Made by a program: the position numbers and the translations under genes. Shown here piece after piece: positions 17,143 through 26,711 of a DNA stretch of 64,000 nt (positions within the stretch are counted from its first letter, which is position 1; each line of letters begins with the position of its first letter). A model generated the notes under the pieces. It was not told where the DNA came from. It searched no databases and saw nothing but the letters and a program-made list of their open reading frames with translations. The stretch is taken from the NCBI RefSeq assembly GCF_904846235.1, contig NZ_CAJGZN010000005.1, forward strand, positions 1 through 64,000, read 5' to 3'. Source of the DNA: Psychrobacter immobilis. GTDB lineage: Bacteria > Pseudomonadota > Gammaproteobacteria > Pseudomonadales > Moraxellaceae.

Positions 17143-17535
17143 CTAACGATAATATTGATGTAAATTGTTGCTTTTCCATGTACCATTGGCAAATTCTGAG
17201 TACTCTAGCGATAGGGCAAACCCGCGCTTATTAAATACATCAGAAAAATGCGTTTCCATTAAAGCAAACAACTCATTACACACTTTTTTTAATTGCTCTG
17301 GCGTACGTCCTTGGCCAACTTTCAGATGAGCATGGACAAAGGCATCACTGTCACGACTGGCATCTGCCATTACGTACTCACTCAAACGATGTGCCCTAAC
17401 TCTAATACCGCCAGTAGGAAACATATCTTTTTGGTCAATGATTACTTGAGCTGACTTCTTTAGTAGCGTTTGAATATCCTGCTCTGTCACCTCTTCTAAT
17501 AAATTGTCGGTGTATTCATAAGTTAAGTGAGGCAT
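17143..17535 (-). CDS. hpaF: HpaF, 5-carboxymethyl-2-hydroxymuconate isomerase
   Basis: A 130-residue tautomerase-superfamily enzyme. The start MPHLTYEYTDNL supplies the N-terminal catalytic proline after loss of Met. RVRAHRLSEYVMADASR and AFVHAHLKVGQGRT are family blocks. It isomerises 5-carboxymethyl-2-hydroxymuconate to the 2-oxo-hept-3-ene form that HpaG decarboxylates. Length and order (hpaD, hpaF) match known hpa operons; it lies 91 bp behind hpaD. Confidence 0.93.
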   Translation of the reverse strand: MPHLTYEYTDNLLEEVTEQDIQTLLKKSAQVIIDQKDMFPTGGIRVRAHRLSEYVMADASRDSDAFVHAHLKVGQGRTPEQLKKVCNELFALMETHFSDVFNKRGFALSLEYSEFANGTWKSNNLHQYYR

Positions 17536-17626
17536 GGTTTCAGTCCTTTGATTTTTATATTCATTGAGTGTCTTTTTGGTATATATAAAAAGGCTGGTAC
17601 AGCTTACTGCGTATTGCTATCAAACC

Positions 17627-18526
17627 TTAGTGAAACTGCTTATAAATAGCCTTCGCAACTGCGTCACAATCTATGGGTTCAACGGGAAAGATAGCATTGA
17701 TTTGTCCAGTACCTGATGAGGCAAACATAGGCGTGACTACATCAACCTTGCCGTGATATGTCTCCCAGCCCATTACGCCCATTAGCATGGCAGTATCGTG
17801 CATCATACCTTCGCCATGACACTTTTCTGCATACATAGGCAAAATGCCACAAAACTCAACCCATTTACCTTTTTTCCAAAGATTAACGACATGCTCATCA
17901 ACAGAACCTAAAAATGGATCCCATATTTTGTGGAAAAATTCACTGCCACTATTGTTTTCAGCAAAACGGTGAGATAACGACCCACTAGCAAAAATGGCAA
18001 CAGTACCGCTGTATTTTTCTTCTACCGCTTTACGTACTGCTAATCCGAATGTGGCACTGTCTTCTAAACTATGCACCATCAATAAGCTTGAAATACAAAT
18101 TACTTTGTAGTGCTTATCTGCGTTCATATAACGCATCGGTACTAATGTGCCGTATTCTGGACCTAAACTGGTGTCAGAATGCGCACGAGTATGTACACCC
18201 ATCTCATTAGCAGTTTCGGCAATCAACTCACCTAACTCAGTATTACCGTCGTAGTCGTAAGGCAGATTCTTAATGAAGTGTGGTAGTTCATTACTGGTGT
18301 AAACCCCTTCAAAATGAGGGGCGCAGTTAATGTGATAACCACCATTAACCAGCCAATGTGTGTCAAAAACAATAATCGTATCCACACCTAATTCACGGCA
18401 ACGACGATCGATTTCATAATGCCCATCAATAGCTGATTGTCGGCAGCCTTTATGCTCGCCATCAAGTTCTGATAGATACATTGATGGCACATGCGTAATT
18501 TTGGCGGCTAGCGCTAAGGTTCCCAT
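17627..18526 (-). CDS. hpaD: HpaD, 3,4-dihydroxyphenylacetate 2,3-dioxygenase
   Basis: I start at 18526 (299 residues, MGTLALAAKITHVPSMYLSE), as in the E. coli C enzyme, rather than 16 codons upstream inside hpaE. It is a class III (LigB-fold) extradiol ring-cleavage dioxygenase that opens homoprotocatechuate. Iron ligands are the His of ITHVPSMY, His residues of FDTHWLVNGGYHINCAPH, and a C-terminal Glu. ELPHFIKNLPY, YGTLVPMRYMN and ASGSLSHRF are conserved blocks. Only one base separates it from the hpaE stop, so the two are translationally coupled. Confidence 0.95.
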   Translation of the reverse strand: MGTLALAAKITHVPSMYLSELDGEHKGCRQSAIDGHYEIDRRCRELGVDTIIVFDTHWLVNGGYHINCAPHFEGVYTSNELPHFIKNLPYDYDGNTELGELIAETANEMGVHTRAHSDTSLGPEYGTLVPMRYMNADKHYKVICISSLLMVHSLEDSATFGLAVRKAVEEKYSGTVAIFASGSLSHRFAENNSGSEFFHKIWDPFLGSVDEHVVNLWKKGKWVEFCGILPMYAEKCHGEGMMHDTAMLMGVMGWETYHGKVDVVTPMFASSGTGQINAIFPVEPIDCDAVAKAIYKQFH

Positions 18527-18527
18527 T

Positions 18528-19982
18528 TTATACTCCCCAACGTGGTATACGATGATCGCCATAAGAGATGGCAACGTTTTTCAACTCACAGAATACATCA
18601 AAGCTATAGTGGTTCCCTTCGCGGCCAGTACCTGATCCCTTTGTACCACCAAATGGTTGACGCAAGTCACGTACATTTTGGCTATTAACAAAGGTCATAC
18701 CGGCATCAATGGCTTTGGACAAACGTAAAACACGTCCTGTATTTTCTGTCCATAAATATGAAGACAGGCCATAAGGTGTGTCATTAGCAATTTGTAAGGC
18801 CTCTTCTTCAGTCTTAAAAGGAATGATGCATGGCACTGGACCAAATATTTCATCTTGGGCAATGCTCATTTTGTTATCAACATCTGCAAATACAGTTGGC
18901 TCTACCCAAAACCCATTTTTGAATTTGTCATCCAGTTGCGGCGTCCCTCCGCCTAGCACCAATCGAGCGCCTTCTTTTTGACCAGCTTCGATATAGCTCA
19001 TAACTTTATTTTGATGTGCTTTACTAATCATAGGTCCAATAATGGTATTTGGATTTAGCGGATCTCCAATGGTTAATTTAGCAGCACGATCTACATAATC
19101 TGCTACGAACTTATCGTAAATCGTACTCTGTACAATAATGCGTGATCCTGCGGTACACCGCTGACCATTGTTAGAAAAAATCATAAACAATGCAGCGTCC
19201 AATGCACGCTCATAATCAGCATCATCAAAAATGATGAACGGTGATTTACCACCCAACTCCATTGAATATTTTTTTAAACCCGCTGATCTAATAATACGAT
19301 TGCCCGTTGGGGTAGAACCTGTAAATGAGATGGCTCTCACATCGGGATGTGATACCAAAGGCTCGCCTGCTTGCTGCCCAAAACCATGCACGATATTAAA
19401 CACACCATCAGGCACACCAGCTTCACGCATCAATTCGCCTAAGCGTGTGACTGTCATCGGAGACAATTCGGACATTTTCATAACTGCTGTATTACCCAGT
19501 GCTAAACACGGCCCTGTTTTCCAAGTAGCAGTCATGAAAGGTACATTCCAAGGTGAGATCAGCGCACAAACACCTGCTGGTTTTTGCATGGTATAATTCA
19601 GATGACCTGTATCTGAATCGTAAGATTCGCCATGCATGTGTTCTGCAATCTCAGCAAAATAATGGAAGTTATTGGCAGAACGCGGTATCAAAGATTTTAG
19701 TGTCTGACTAATGACTTGACCGCAGTCATTCGTTTCCATTTCAGCCAGTTCAGGTACATGCTTGGTAATCAAATCACCTACGTTATGCATTATTTTTGAA
19801 CGTTCTTTAGCTGGCATGGTAGACCAAGCTGGGAATGCAGCTTTTGCTGCAGCAACTGCAGAATCTACTTCTTTTTGACCTCCGCTGGCTACTTCAGCAA
19901 TGACTTTGCCAGTCGCTGGATTAATACTTTCAAAAACGTCTTCACTCTCGACATGTTGACCATTAATAATATGCTTAATCAT
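18528..19982 (-). CDS. hpaE: HpaE, 5-carboxymethyl-2-hydroxymuconate semialdehyde dehydrogenase
   Basis: A 484-residue NAD-dependent aldehyde dehydrogenase. Catalytic Cys is in NNGQRCTAGSR and the general base Glu in SMELGGKSPF; ISPWNVPFMTATWK is the cofactor loop. It oxidises the ring-cleavage semialdehyde to 5-carboxymethyl-2-hydroxymuconate. Identity over other dehydrogenases is supported by close resemblance to HpaE (start MIKHIINGQHVES, end near IPRWGV) and by position between hpaG and hpaD. Confidence 0.93.
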   Translation of the reverse strand: MIKHIINGQHVESEDVFESINPATGKVIAEVASGGQKEVDSAVAAAKAAFPAWSTMPAKERSKIMHNVGDLITKHVPELAEMETNDCGQVISQTLKSLIPRSANNFHYFAEIAEHMHGESYDSDTGHLNYTMQKPAGVCALISPWNVPFMTATWKTGPCLALGNTAVMKMSELSPMTVTRLGELMREAGVPDGVFNIVHGFGQQAGEPLVSHPDVRAISFTGSTPTGNRIIRSAGLKKYSMELGGKSPFIIFDDADYERALDAALFMIFSNNGQRCTAGSRIIVQSTIYDKFVADYVDRAAKLTIGDPLNPNTIIGPMISKAHQNKVMSYIEAGQKEGARLVLGGGTPQLDDKFKNGFWVEPTVFADVDNKMSIAQDEIFGPVPCIIPFKTEEEALQIANDTPYGLSSYLWTENTGRVLRLSKAIDAGMTFVNSQNVRDLRQPFGGTKGSGTGREGNHYSFDVFCELKNVAISYGDHRIPRWGV

Positions 19983-20056
19983 GACTTCTACCTTATATTA
20001 TCTATCTGCTTGATATGCTATGTATCATCTCAATATGATGAGTTTATGGCTTTGGC

Positions 20057-21517
20057 TTAACCTGCGTTATAGTAGGTTTCATCGTCAACAATGGTGTTAC
20101 GCAATACGCCTAAACCTTCAATTTCGGTTTCTATCACATCACCATATTTAACGTCAGCCAATCCCTCTGGTGTTCCCGTCAAAATTACGTCGCCTGGGTT
20201 TAAAGTCATAATTGATGACAGATATTCCACCACGGTATACACACTAAAAATCATATCGGCAGTTGTTCCCTCTTGTGTGGTTTTGCCATTGATTCGCGTG
20301 GTCAGTTTCAGATTCATGGGATCAGCAATCTGATCTGCGCGGGTTAGCCAAGGTCCAATAGGCGTACAATGGTCACGATTTTTGACTCGGAAATTCGGGC
20401 GATAGTAATTTTCTAAATAGTCGCGGATGGCATAATCGTTCGCAACGGTATAGCCTAAAATATAATCTTTGGCTTCGTCAGCGCTGATATTACTGGCAGT
20501 TTTACCAATTACTACGGCAAGCTCACATTCATAATGCATATACTCAATATTTTTAGGACGGCGGGTTTGAGCATTATGTCCAACTAAGGTGTTTTTACCT
20601 TTTAGAAATACCAGAGGTTTTTCTGGGGCGTTAAATGCCAATTCTTTGGCATGGTCAGCATAGTTCAATCCCAAAGCAAACACAGTACCTATCTCTATTG
20701 GTGGTAGCCACTGTATATCAGATTCAGTCAGTACGAGACCATCACTCGTTTGCACCTGCCCATTTTTAGTCTGAGTGACTTGTGTTACTGTATTATCAAT
20801 TAAGACGCGGCCTACGCGCTGAGCATTGATTGCAGCATAATCGGTCTCAATATTTGGTGTGTGAGTAGACGGTAGTGATGACTCCACTGTAAAGTCGACC
20901 GCTGTGTCTAAAAGATTGGCCGTAACTTGCACCTTATCACCAGCTTTAACGGTCGGTGCTTGATATTCAACGCCCAATAACAACACATCACCTTCGTTTA
21001 AAGTCATAAACTCGGTCACATCAACCAGCAAATTTACCGCATCGCGCTTGAGTTCAGATAGATGACGCGTATTCACTGAGACACCATTAATTTTTGTGTC
21101 GAGAGTTAAGTGTGCAAGATCCGGCACATCATGGATATCACCTAAAACAAGCGATCCATCAAAACATTTTTCACGAATGGCGGGACGATAGTAACTGTCA
21201 TGTGGAATGCTTAAATCAACCGCGGTAACCACCCCTGCTAGTACAGATAACGCATCATCAGACGTTAAACGACTGGCTGTTTTTCCAATGACCAAACCGA
21301 TACTTGCGCCAACCTCTAGTGCTTGGGCGTCTGTAGGTAGACTAACGACGTCTGTCGTATTCAAAGTATTAAAAGGCTTGATATAAATAACAGGTGCTTT
21401 GGCAGGAGTCTTGTATGGAGGCAGGTTTAGTTCATGTTCAAGAGTGGTCAGCGTTTTCGTGTCATTTAAGATAACGCCATAGATAGTATTAGCGAAGTTT
21501 TCTACTTTGATAGTCAT
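20057..21517 (-). CDS. hpaG: HpaG, bifunctional isomerase/decarboxylase (two FAH domains)
   Basis: I start at 21517 (486 residues, MTIKVENFANTIYG) because AAGGA lies seven bases upstream; the ATG at 21559 has none. The protein is two fumarylacetoacetate-hydrolase-like domains in tandem: the N-half holds GASIGLVIGKTASRL, and the C-half holds YECELAVVIGKTASNIS, a full E-x-E metal motif. Such fusions carry out both the decarboxylation of 5-oxopent-3-ene-1,2,5-tricarboxylate and the following isomerisation. In the N-half the first acidic residues of the E-x-E motif are replaced. The CTAATATATTAG palindrome lies 94 bp upstream. It is the first gene of the leftward hpa operon. Confidence 0.93.
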   Translation of the reverse strand: MTIKVENFANTIYGVILNDTKTLTTLEHELNLPPYKTPAKAPVIYIKPFNTLNTTDVVSLPTDAQALEVGASIGLVIGKTASRLTSDDALSVLAGVVTAVDLSIPHDSYYRPAIREKCFDGSLVLGDIHDVPDLAHLTLDTKINGVSVNTRHLSELKRDAVNLLVDVTEFMTLNEGDVLLLGVEYQAPTVKAGDKVQVTANLLDTAVDFTVESSLPSTHTPNIETDYAAINAQRVGRVLIDNTVTQVTQTKNGQVQTSDGLVLTESDIQWLPPIEIGTVFALGLNYADHAKELAFNAPEKPLVFLKGKNTLVGHNAQTRRPKNIEYMHYECELAVVIGKTASNISADEAKDYILGYTVANDYAIRDYLENYYRPNFRVKNRDHCTPIGPWLTRADQIADPMNLKLTTRINGKTTQEGTTADMIFSVYTVVEYLSSIMTLNPGDVILTGTPEGLADVKYGDVIETEIEGLGVLRNTIVDDETYYNAG

Positions 21518-21608
21518 TTGAAATCCTTTCAATGTTTTATTTACATTTTGACTCAACATCTCTATAGATCAATTGAACCAACTTCCGTTATCTCGAAGAT
21601 TAATAAAA

Positions 21609-21625
21609 TACTAATATATTAGCAA
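21609..21625. promoter_or_regulatory. Candidate HpaR operator before hpaG
   Basis: TACTAATATATTAGCAA contains the perfect 12-base palindrome CTAATATATTAG (21611-21622). It lies upstream of hpaG and matches the arms of 11962-12025 and the sites at 26362-26402. Confidence 0.55.
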
Positions 21626-21769
21626 TATAGAGTCAATCATTTCTTTTGCGCAATCTTTATTTAGTCTTTGATAAGCATCACAGGCCAGAAGTTACAGTGC
21701 TTAAAAGACCATAATAGGCACACCATCATTGGAAGCGTTCTATTTAAGAAACTCAGCCAGCTGGACTGT

Positions 21770-23083
21770 TTATAGCCTCTCAAAAAGATAGGGTGTTGGA
21801 TCAATCAAAGGTGTGGTACCCATCACTAAATCTGCAGCCAATTGACCAGCTGCTGGCGATGTACCAAAACCGTGACCACTAAAGCCAATAGCTACTGTTA
21901 ACCCTGGAACCTTTGCAATATTAGCAATGACTGGATTAGAGTCTGGTGTCACATCGATAACCCCGCCCCACTCATTCTCAATTTGAGCATCTTGAAAAAT
22001 AGGCCAAGCTTCTCTCACATTATCCAATGCATCTTTGTTAAAGCTTTGGTTAATAGGGGGGTTAAACGTACGCACCTTTTCAAACGGAGTAACGTCATCT
22101 TTGGACCATCTGCGACCCAACTTCCAATCTTCTAAAAAGAAGCTATTCAGACGGACGTGCATCACATCCTTACCGTGTTTGAGTGCACCTAAAAACTGAG
22201 TGCCAATTTTTAGATGATCGATGGTTAACGGTGCATCTATCGCTCCACGCTGCATCATAATAAAGCTACCATCTATGTGCTTTCGGAAAGAAAAATTGGG
22301 GGCTCCTACCGCTATCTCGATTGGAATATGCGGTAGCGGGTTGGTTTTGAATACTGATAAAAATAGGGGCAAAGTTGGGAATCTTACACCCATATTACCT
22401 AAGAAACGGCGCGACCAAGCGCCGCCTGCCAGTAAGACATTATCGCATTGTATCTCGCCGTACTCTGTGACCACACCTGAGACTTTACCCCCTGTTGTAG
22501 TCAGCGTGCGTGCGGTACAATTTTCAATCAATATTGCACCCTTTTTTTGGGCAGCGTTAGCAATTGCGCTGGCAGCAAGCTCTGGTTCGGCACGGCCATC
22601 AGAAGGAGTGTATAAAGCTCCTTTCCAGTGACCTACACCGTAGGGTATCATCTTATCTATTTGATCTGGTGTGAGTAGCTTTGAGCCAAGATTGAGATGA
22701 TCGATAGATTTTAGCCAACGTTCGTATCCTGCCATGTCGGTATCAGTTTTGCCCAAAAACATAATACCTGCTTGACGATATCCCACTTCAGCACCCACAC
22801 GCTCATTCATACCAGCCCATAGTTTATCGGACTCAACGGCGAGTGGTACATCATCTTCGGCGCGGTTGGTTTTACGTATCCAGCCCAGATTTCGGGACGA
22901 TTGCTCACCAATAAAGCGTCCTTTTTCAAGCACCACAACTGGCACACCTCGCTCCACAAGGGTTAACGCAGCCGTTAAGCCAACAATACCCCCACCGATA
23001 ATCACCACGGTTGTTTTTTTGGGTAATTCTGACGGTTTTTTGATCTGTGTTGCTTGAACTGGTGTTGTTTGTGGTGCTGCCAT
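21770..23083 (-). CDS. FAD-dependent amine oxidoreductase (DAO family)
   Basis: A 437-residue flavoprotein. The dinucleotide-binding fold is at about 27-57 (VVIIGGGIVGLTAALTLVER), and the substrate and FAD region ends with AIGFSGHGFGTSPAAGQLAA near 405. It belongs to the DadA/glycine-oxidase-like DAO group. Context argues for oxidative deamination of tyramine or a similar amine: a RidA protein (to clear the reactive imine), a tyramine-oxidase-subunit-B-like protein and an aldehyde dehydrogenase follow in one leftward operon. There is no signal peptide, so it is cytoplasmic. Substrate is inferred from neighbours only. Confidence 0.8.
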   Translation of the reverse strand: MAAPQTTPVQATQIKKPSELPKKTTVVIIGGGIVGLTAALTLVERGVPVVVLEKGRFIGEQSSRNLGWIRKTNRAEDDVPLAVESDKLWAGMNERVGAEVGYRQAGIMFLGKTDTDMAGYERWLKSIDHLNLGSKLLTPDQIDKMIPYGVGHWKGALYTPSDGRAEPELAASAIANAAQKKGAILIENCTARTLTTTGGKVSGVVTEYGEIQCDNVLLAGGAWSRRFLGNMGVRFPTLPLFLSVFKTNPLPHIPIEIAVGAPNFSFRKHIDGSFIMMQRGAIDAPLTIDHLKIGTQFLGALKHGKDVMHVRLNSFFLEDWKLGRRWSKDDVTPFEKVRTFNPPINQSFNKDALDNVREAWPIFQDAQIENEWGGVIDVTPDSNPVIANIAKVPGLTVAIGFSGHGFGTSPAAGQLAADLVMGTTPLIDPTPYLFERL

Positions 23084-23105
23084 GGTCTTATCCTTGATTC
23101 AAATT

Positions 23106-23522
23106 TTAAATATCCAGATACTCAACATTCGCTGTTGATGCTCCTTTATATGCCGTCACTTCCAGCTCAACTTTATACGCCTTTGATCCTAATGGTGGTG
23201 AAGTTACAGTAGTGGTGGGATCGACACCACGTAGTTTTTCGCCAATGATACCCATGACTGTATGTGTATCTTCTGGGTTTTGAATAAAGACTCTCGACAT
23301 TACGACATCTTGCAAGCTTGAGCCGAGTGCAACCAGTGCTCGCTCTATGTTGGCAAATACTTGTAAGGTTTGCTCTTCGATATCTTCTGGGATAAGTTTG
23401 GTTTCTGGGTTACGTCCTGCAGTATTTGAGACGAAGATCCAATTGTCTACCATAACTGCACGTGAATAGCTTGCATGATCTTCTAATTTTGAACCGGTTT
23501 TTACTTTGATAACGTTAGTCAT
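23106..23522 (-). CDS. RidA family protein
   Basis: A 138-residue YjgF/YER057c/UK114-family protein. It shows the family blocks VMVDNWIFVSNTAGRNPET, QTLQVFANIERALVALGS and VVMSRVFIQNPED, and VELEVTAYKG near the end. RidA proteins hydrolyse enamine/imine intermediates to ketones or aldehydes plus ammonia, which suits its place 22 bp after the flavin amine oxidoreductase in gene order. The archetypal Arg that binds the substrate carboxylate cannot be placed with certainty here, so it may be an atypical member adapted to amines rather than amino acids. Confidence 0.85.
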   Translation of the reverse strand: MTNVIKVKTGSKLEDHASYSRAVMVDNWIFVSNTAGRNPETKLIPEDIEEQTLQVFANIERALVALGSSLQDVVMSRVFIQNPEDTHTVMGIIGEKLRGVDPTTTVTSPPLGSKAYKVELEVTAYKGASTANVEYLDI

Positions 23523-23610
23523 TTTTCTGTCCTAATGGTTTTATGTTTGGATAAATTGATTTGGCGGCTTTAACGTTTCCGTCGCTTTTCTTGGCGTCAC
23601 CTACACTTAC

Positions 23611-24759
23611 TTAACGCAATACGGGGGTTTCCCAAAGGTTCAAAGATACGCCTATGCCTCTTTCAATAGCATTGCGATAAACAACCGTCGCCCATGCAAC
23701 GTCTTCAACGGGCATCCCACCAACCGACATGATAATGATCTCTTCATCATTCTGGCGCCCTTTAGTTTCACCAGCAGTTATACAGCACAAATCTTCAACC
23801 TCGTCTTGTTTCATGATGCCCTGCTCAATCATGTCCATGAATTTAACGCCGATGATTGGCACATAGTTGTGCGCTGGACGTGGCAACTCTTCGAACCAAG
23901 CTTCATATAAACCGATATTATCCATAACCTTCCGCACATCAGATTTTTGCATATCTTCATCAATGTTGCAGTAGGCTGGCATGGCTAGAAATGCTCCTGG
24001 TTTTACCCATTCACGCTTAACCATTGGATACGTTGAAGGATCTCCTGGTGCACCTGAGGTGCAGTAAGTCACAATGTCGCAATCACGAACAACATCTTCA
24101 ATGCTGTCTACAATTTCAATGGTGGTCACTTGAGGATATTCAGTCTTTATCCACTCTACGAATATGTTTAGGTTTTTTTCTCCGCGACCTTTAATCTTTA
24201 CTGTATCAATATGAGGGCATACAGCAATGAAAGCACTTAGCGATGTCTTTGCCATGACGCCTGGTCCCATAATACCCACTACTTTAGAGTCCTTACGAGC
24301 TAAGTGGCGTGCACCTACGCCTGGGATAGCGCCTGTACGATAAGCAGACAGAAGGTTTGCTGACATCAACGCAAGCGGTGCACCTGTGTCTTTGTCGTTT
24401 AAGATAAAGGTTAAAATTGAACGTGGCAGACCTTTTTTTCGGTTTTCGATATTTGAACCGTACCACTTCATGCCTACCGTTTGAAACTTACCACCCAAAT
24501 ATGCTGGCATGGCCATAAAACGGCGGTCTTCAGCATTGTGCGGCATACCCTCAAATTTCGGATGATCAGGGAAAGTCATCATTGCACCATGCGAGTCGCT
24601 ATTCGAACCTGCCATGCGGTAATCGCCTTGGTACAATAGCGTAAACATCTCTTCCATAGCATCTACACAACCAAGCATATCTGTTACACCTGCTTTAATC
24701 ATGTCTTGCTCTGATAGGTAGATAAAATCAATTCTAGTATCTGAATTAGTATCCGACAT
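23611..24759 (-). CDS. Tyramine oxidase subunit B-like protein (OCD/mu-crystallin fold)
   Basis: A 382-residue protein of the ornithine cyclodeaminase/mu-crystallin family. KVVGIMGPGVMAKTSLSAF (about 164-182) is the NAD(P)-binding loop, and MPAYLGGKFQTVGMKWYGSN (about 86-105) is the substrate region. Proteins of this exact type are annotated as tyramine oxidase subunit B in bacterial amine-degradation clusters. In the leftward operon it stands between the aldehyde dehydrogenase and RidA/FAD genes, consistent with a multi-component amine oxidation system. The catalytic role of this subunit is not clear from sequence. Confidence 0.8.
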   Translation of the reverse strand: MSDTNSDTRIDFIYLSEQDMIKAGVTDMLGCVDAMEEMFTLLYQGDYRMAGSNSDSHGAMMTFPDHPKFEGMPHNAEDRRFMAMPAYLGGKFQTVGMKWYGSNIENRKKGLPRSILTFILNDKDTGAPLALMSANLLSAYRTGAIPGVGARHLARKDSKVVGIMGPGVMAKTSLSAFIAVCPHIDTVKIKGRGEKNLNIFVEWIKTEYPQVTTIEIVDSIEDVVRDCDIVTYCTSGAPGDPSTYPMVKREWVKPGAFLAMPAYCNIDEDMQKSDVRKVMDNIGLYEAWFEELPRPAHNYVPIIGVKFMDMIEQGIMKQDEVEDLCCITAGETKGRQNDEEIIIMSVGGMPVEDVAWATVVYRNAIERGIGVSLNLWETPVLR

Positions 24760-24860
24760 TTTGGTTTCATTCCTTTTGATTAGATGTCTCTCGCGTTCCT
24801 AGAGAGATTAATAAAATAAAGTGCTCATAAAAATTATTTTGATATGACAAGATAAGTCAT

Positions 24861-26288
24861 TTAACATTTATGAATATGCACGGTTTGAATAGACGTAAAC
24901 TCTTTTAGACCAACTTCGCCAAACTCTGAACCGAAGCCAGATTGTTTAACACCACCAAATGGCGCATTGGGTTGTATGGCACCATGATGATTGACCCATG
25001 AGCTACCACACTCCAAACGCTGGGCAAGCTTAGTCGCTTTATCAATATCAGTTGACCATACTGATCCCCCTAAGCCAAATTCACAGCTGTTAGCACGTGC
25101 TAAGACCTCTTCCACATCGCTAAATTTGATAATCGGTAAAATAGGACCGAACTGCTCTTCATCTACCAAACGTACGCCATCACTAATATTATTCACTAAG
25201 GTAATTGGATAAAAATAACCCGTATCATTAATGACTTCACCACCGCATAAAAAGTTTCCACCTTGCACTTTGGCATCATCGGCAAGCTCTTTGACAAGAT
25301 TAAACTGGCTCTCATTTTGTAGCGGACCAAAATCGCTATCTGCCTCAAGACCATTACCTGTTTTGACAGAATTGGCAATTTTTACTAGTTCATCACACAA
25401 TTCATCATGTATTGATTCATGGACGTACAACCTTTTAAGTGCGGCACACGTTTGACCATTATTAATGAACGCAGTTGCAAATATTTTTGGTGCCATAGCG
25501 ACAATATTCGCGTCAGCCAGTACGATACCCGCGTCATTACCCCCAAGCTCCAGTGTCAACCGTTTTAGATTAGTGCTGGCACTTTTCATAACGGCTTTAC
25601 CAGTTGGCGTTGAGCCTGTAAAGACGATTTTGTCGATGTCAGGATGAACCGACATAGCAGAGCTGATTTTGCTTGCACTGGTAATCACGTTTAAAACACC
25701 AGCTGGTAGAATGTCTTTGGCAAGTTGACCAAGCTTTAGTACAGTTAATGGTGTCGTACCTGATGGCTTTAATACCACAGTATTCCCCGTCAGTAATGCA
25801 GGAATGATGTGCCAAATACTAATCATTAAAGGATAATTCCACGGTGTGATGGAGCCAACCACACCAAGTGGCTTGCGATGCATTTCAATACGCAGATTTT
25901 CGTCCTCTTGTAGCACTTCTGGTGTTAGCTCATACTCCACTGTCCCACGAATCCATGCCAAAGTACCGCCAAACTCAAAACCTGCACCCATATCAAAAAA
26001 GCCCTTGAGCGGTTTTCCCTGCTCTTTTGTCAGTGTTTCGATTAAATCGGCACTGTTCGCTTCTATAGCATCAGCAAGTGCTAATAGCTTTGTACGGCGC
26101 TCTTGGTAAGTTAATGCCGACCAAGCGGGAAAGGCACTTCTGGCAGCAGCAACAGCTTCATCTAGCTGCTCTACGCTAGCTTGTGGTGCTGCAGTAATGA
26201 CTGATTTAGTCGCTGGATTAAGCACTTCAAAGGTACTTACACCATTGACTAATTGACCGTTGATTAACATTTGATATGTCATGTTCAC
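24861..26288 (-). CDS. Aldehyde dehydrogenase (probable 4-hydroxyphenylacetaldehyde)
   Basis: A 475-residue NAD(P)-dependent aldehyde dehydrogenase. ITPWNYPLMISIWHIIPALL is the cofactor and channel loop, LTLELGGNDAGIVL carries the base Glu, and NNGQTCAALKRLY the nucleophilic Cys. It is the first gene of the leftward amine-oxidation operon, so its substrate is likely the arylacetaldehyde made from tyramine. A close paralogue (31683-33107) sits beside the copper amine oxidase. Three copies of the candidate HpaR palindrome lie in the region it shares with the divergent hydroxylase gene. Confidence 0.88.
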   Translation of the reverse strand: MNMTYQMLINGQLVNGVSTFEVLNPATKSVITAAPQASVEQLDEAVAAARSAFPAWSALTYQERRTKLLALADAIEANSADLIETLTKEQGKPLKGFFDMGAGFEFGGTLAWIRGTVEYELTPEVLQEDENLRIEMHRKPLGVVGSITPWNYPLMISIWHIIPALLTGNTVVLKPSGTTPLTVLKLGQLAKDILPAGVLNVITSASKISSAMSVHPDIDKIVFTGSTPTGKAVMKSASTNLKRLTLELGGNDAGIVLADANIVAMAPKIFATAFINNGQTCAALKRLYVHESIHDELCDELVKIANSVKTGNGLEADSDFGPLQNESQFNLVKELADDAKVQGGNFLCGGEVINDTGYFYPITLVNNISDGVRLVDEEQFGPILPIIKFSDVEEVLARANSCEFGLGGSVWSTDIDKATKLAQRLECGSSWVNHHGAIQPNAPFGGVKQSGFGSEFGEVGLKEFTSIQTVHIHKC

Positions 26289-26361
26289 TTCCTTGTAGGG
26301 ATAAATTTTTTATCTATTTCCTGTCTTATCTATTACTCGTTAAATATGACTAGCAACTTAG

Positions 26362-26558
26362 TTTACTAATATATTTGTATATTTACTAATATATTAACAA
26401 ATAATAGGTGGCTGTCAAATGCTTTTATCAATAAAATTTTTGAGGCTTGAGAGGTTACAATCTCATCTCAACTGGTGAAAATTTTTACAAGCCATTACAC
26501 ATTCAAAGATTATCTAATATTGCTTAAGACCCTTGATATTTTACTTATATGTTAGTAA
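26362..26558. promoter_or_regulatory. Shared divergent promoter with three candidate HpaR sites
   Basis: In the 423-base gap between the aldehyde dehydrogenase (start 26288, leftward) and the hydroxylase (start 26712, rightward) I see TTTACTAATATATTTGTA (26362 on), TTTACTAATATATTAACAAA (26382 on) and TTACTTATATGTTAGTAA (26541-26558). All resemble TTACTAATATATTAGTAA, the pattern also found before hpaG and the permease. No gene is supported in the gap; a short ATG-led frame at 26605 overlaps the hydroxylase start and looks spurious. Confidence 0.55.
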
Positions 26559-26711
26559 TATTAAGTTGTCAAATTTGATGCTCTTTGATGTATCGCAATT
26601 CTAAATGTCTGCAAAAGTTATAAGATATTATGTAGTAAAAGACATAGATAGTAGGTTATCTGAACTGAATCTAGATAACCTTTATCATTTCAACCACAAG
26701 GAAGTTATATT

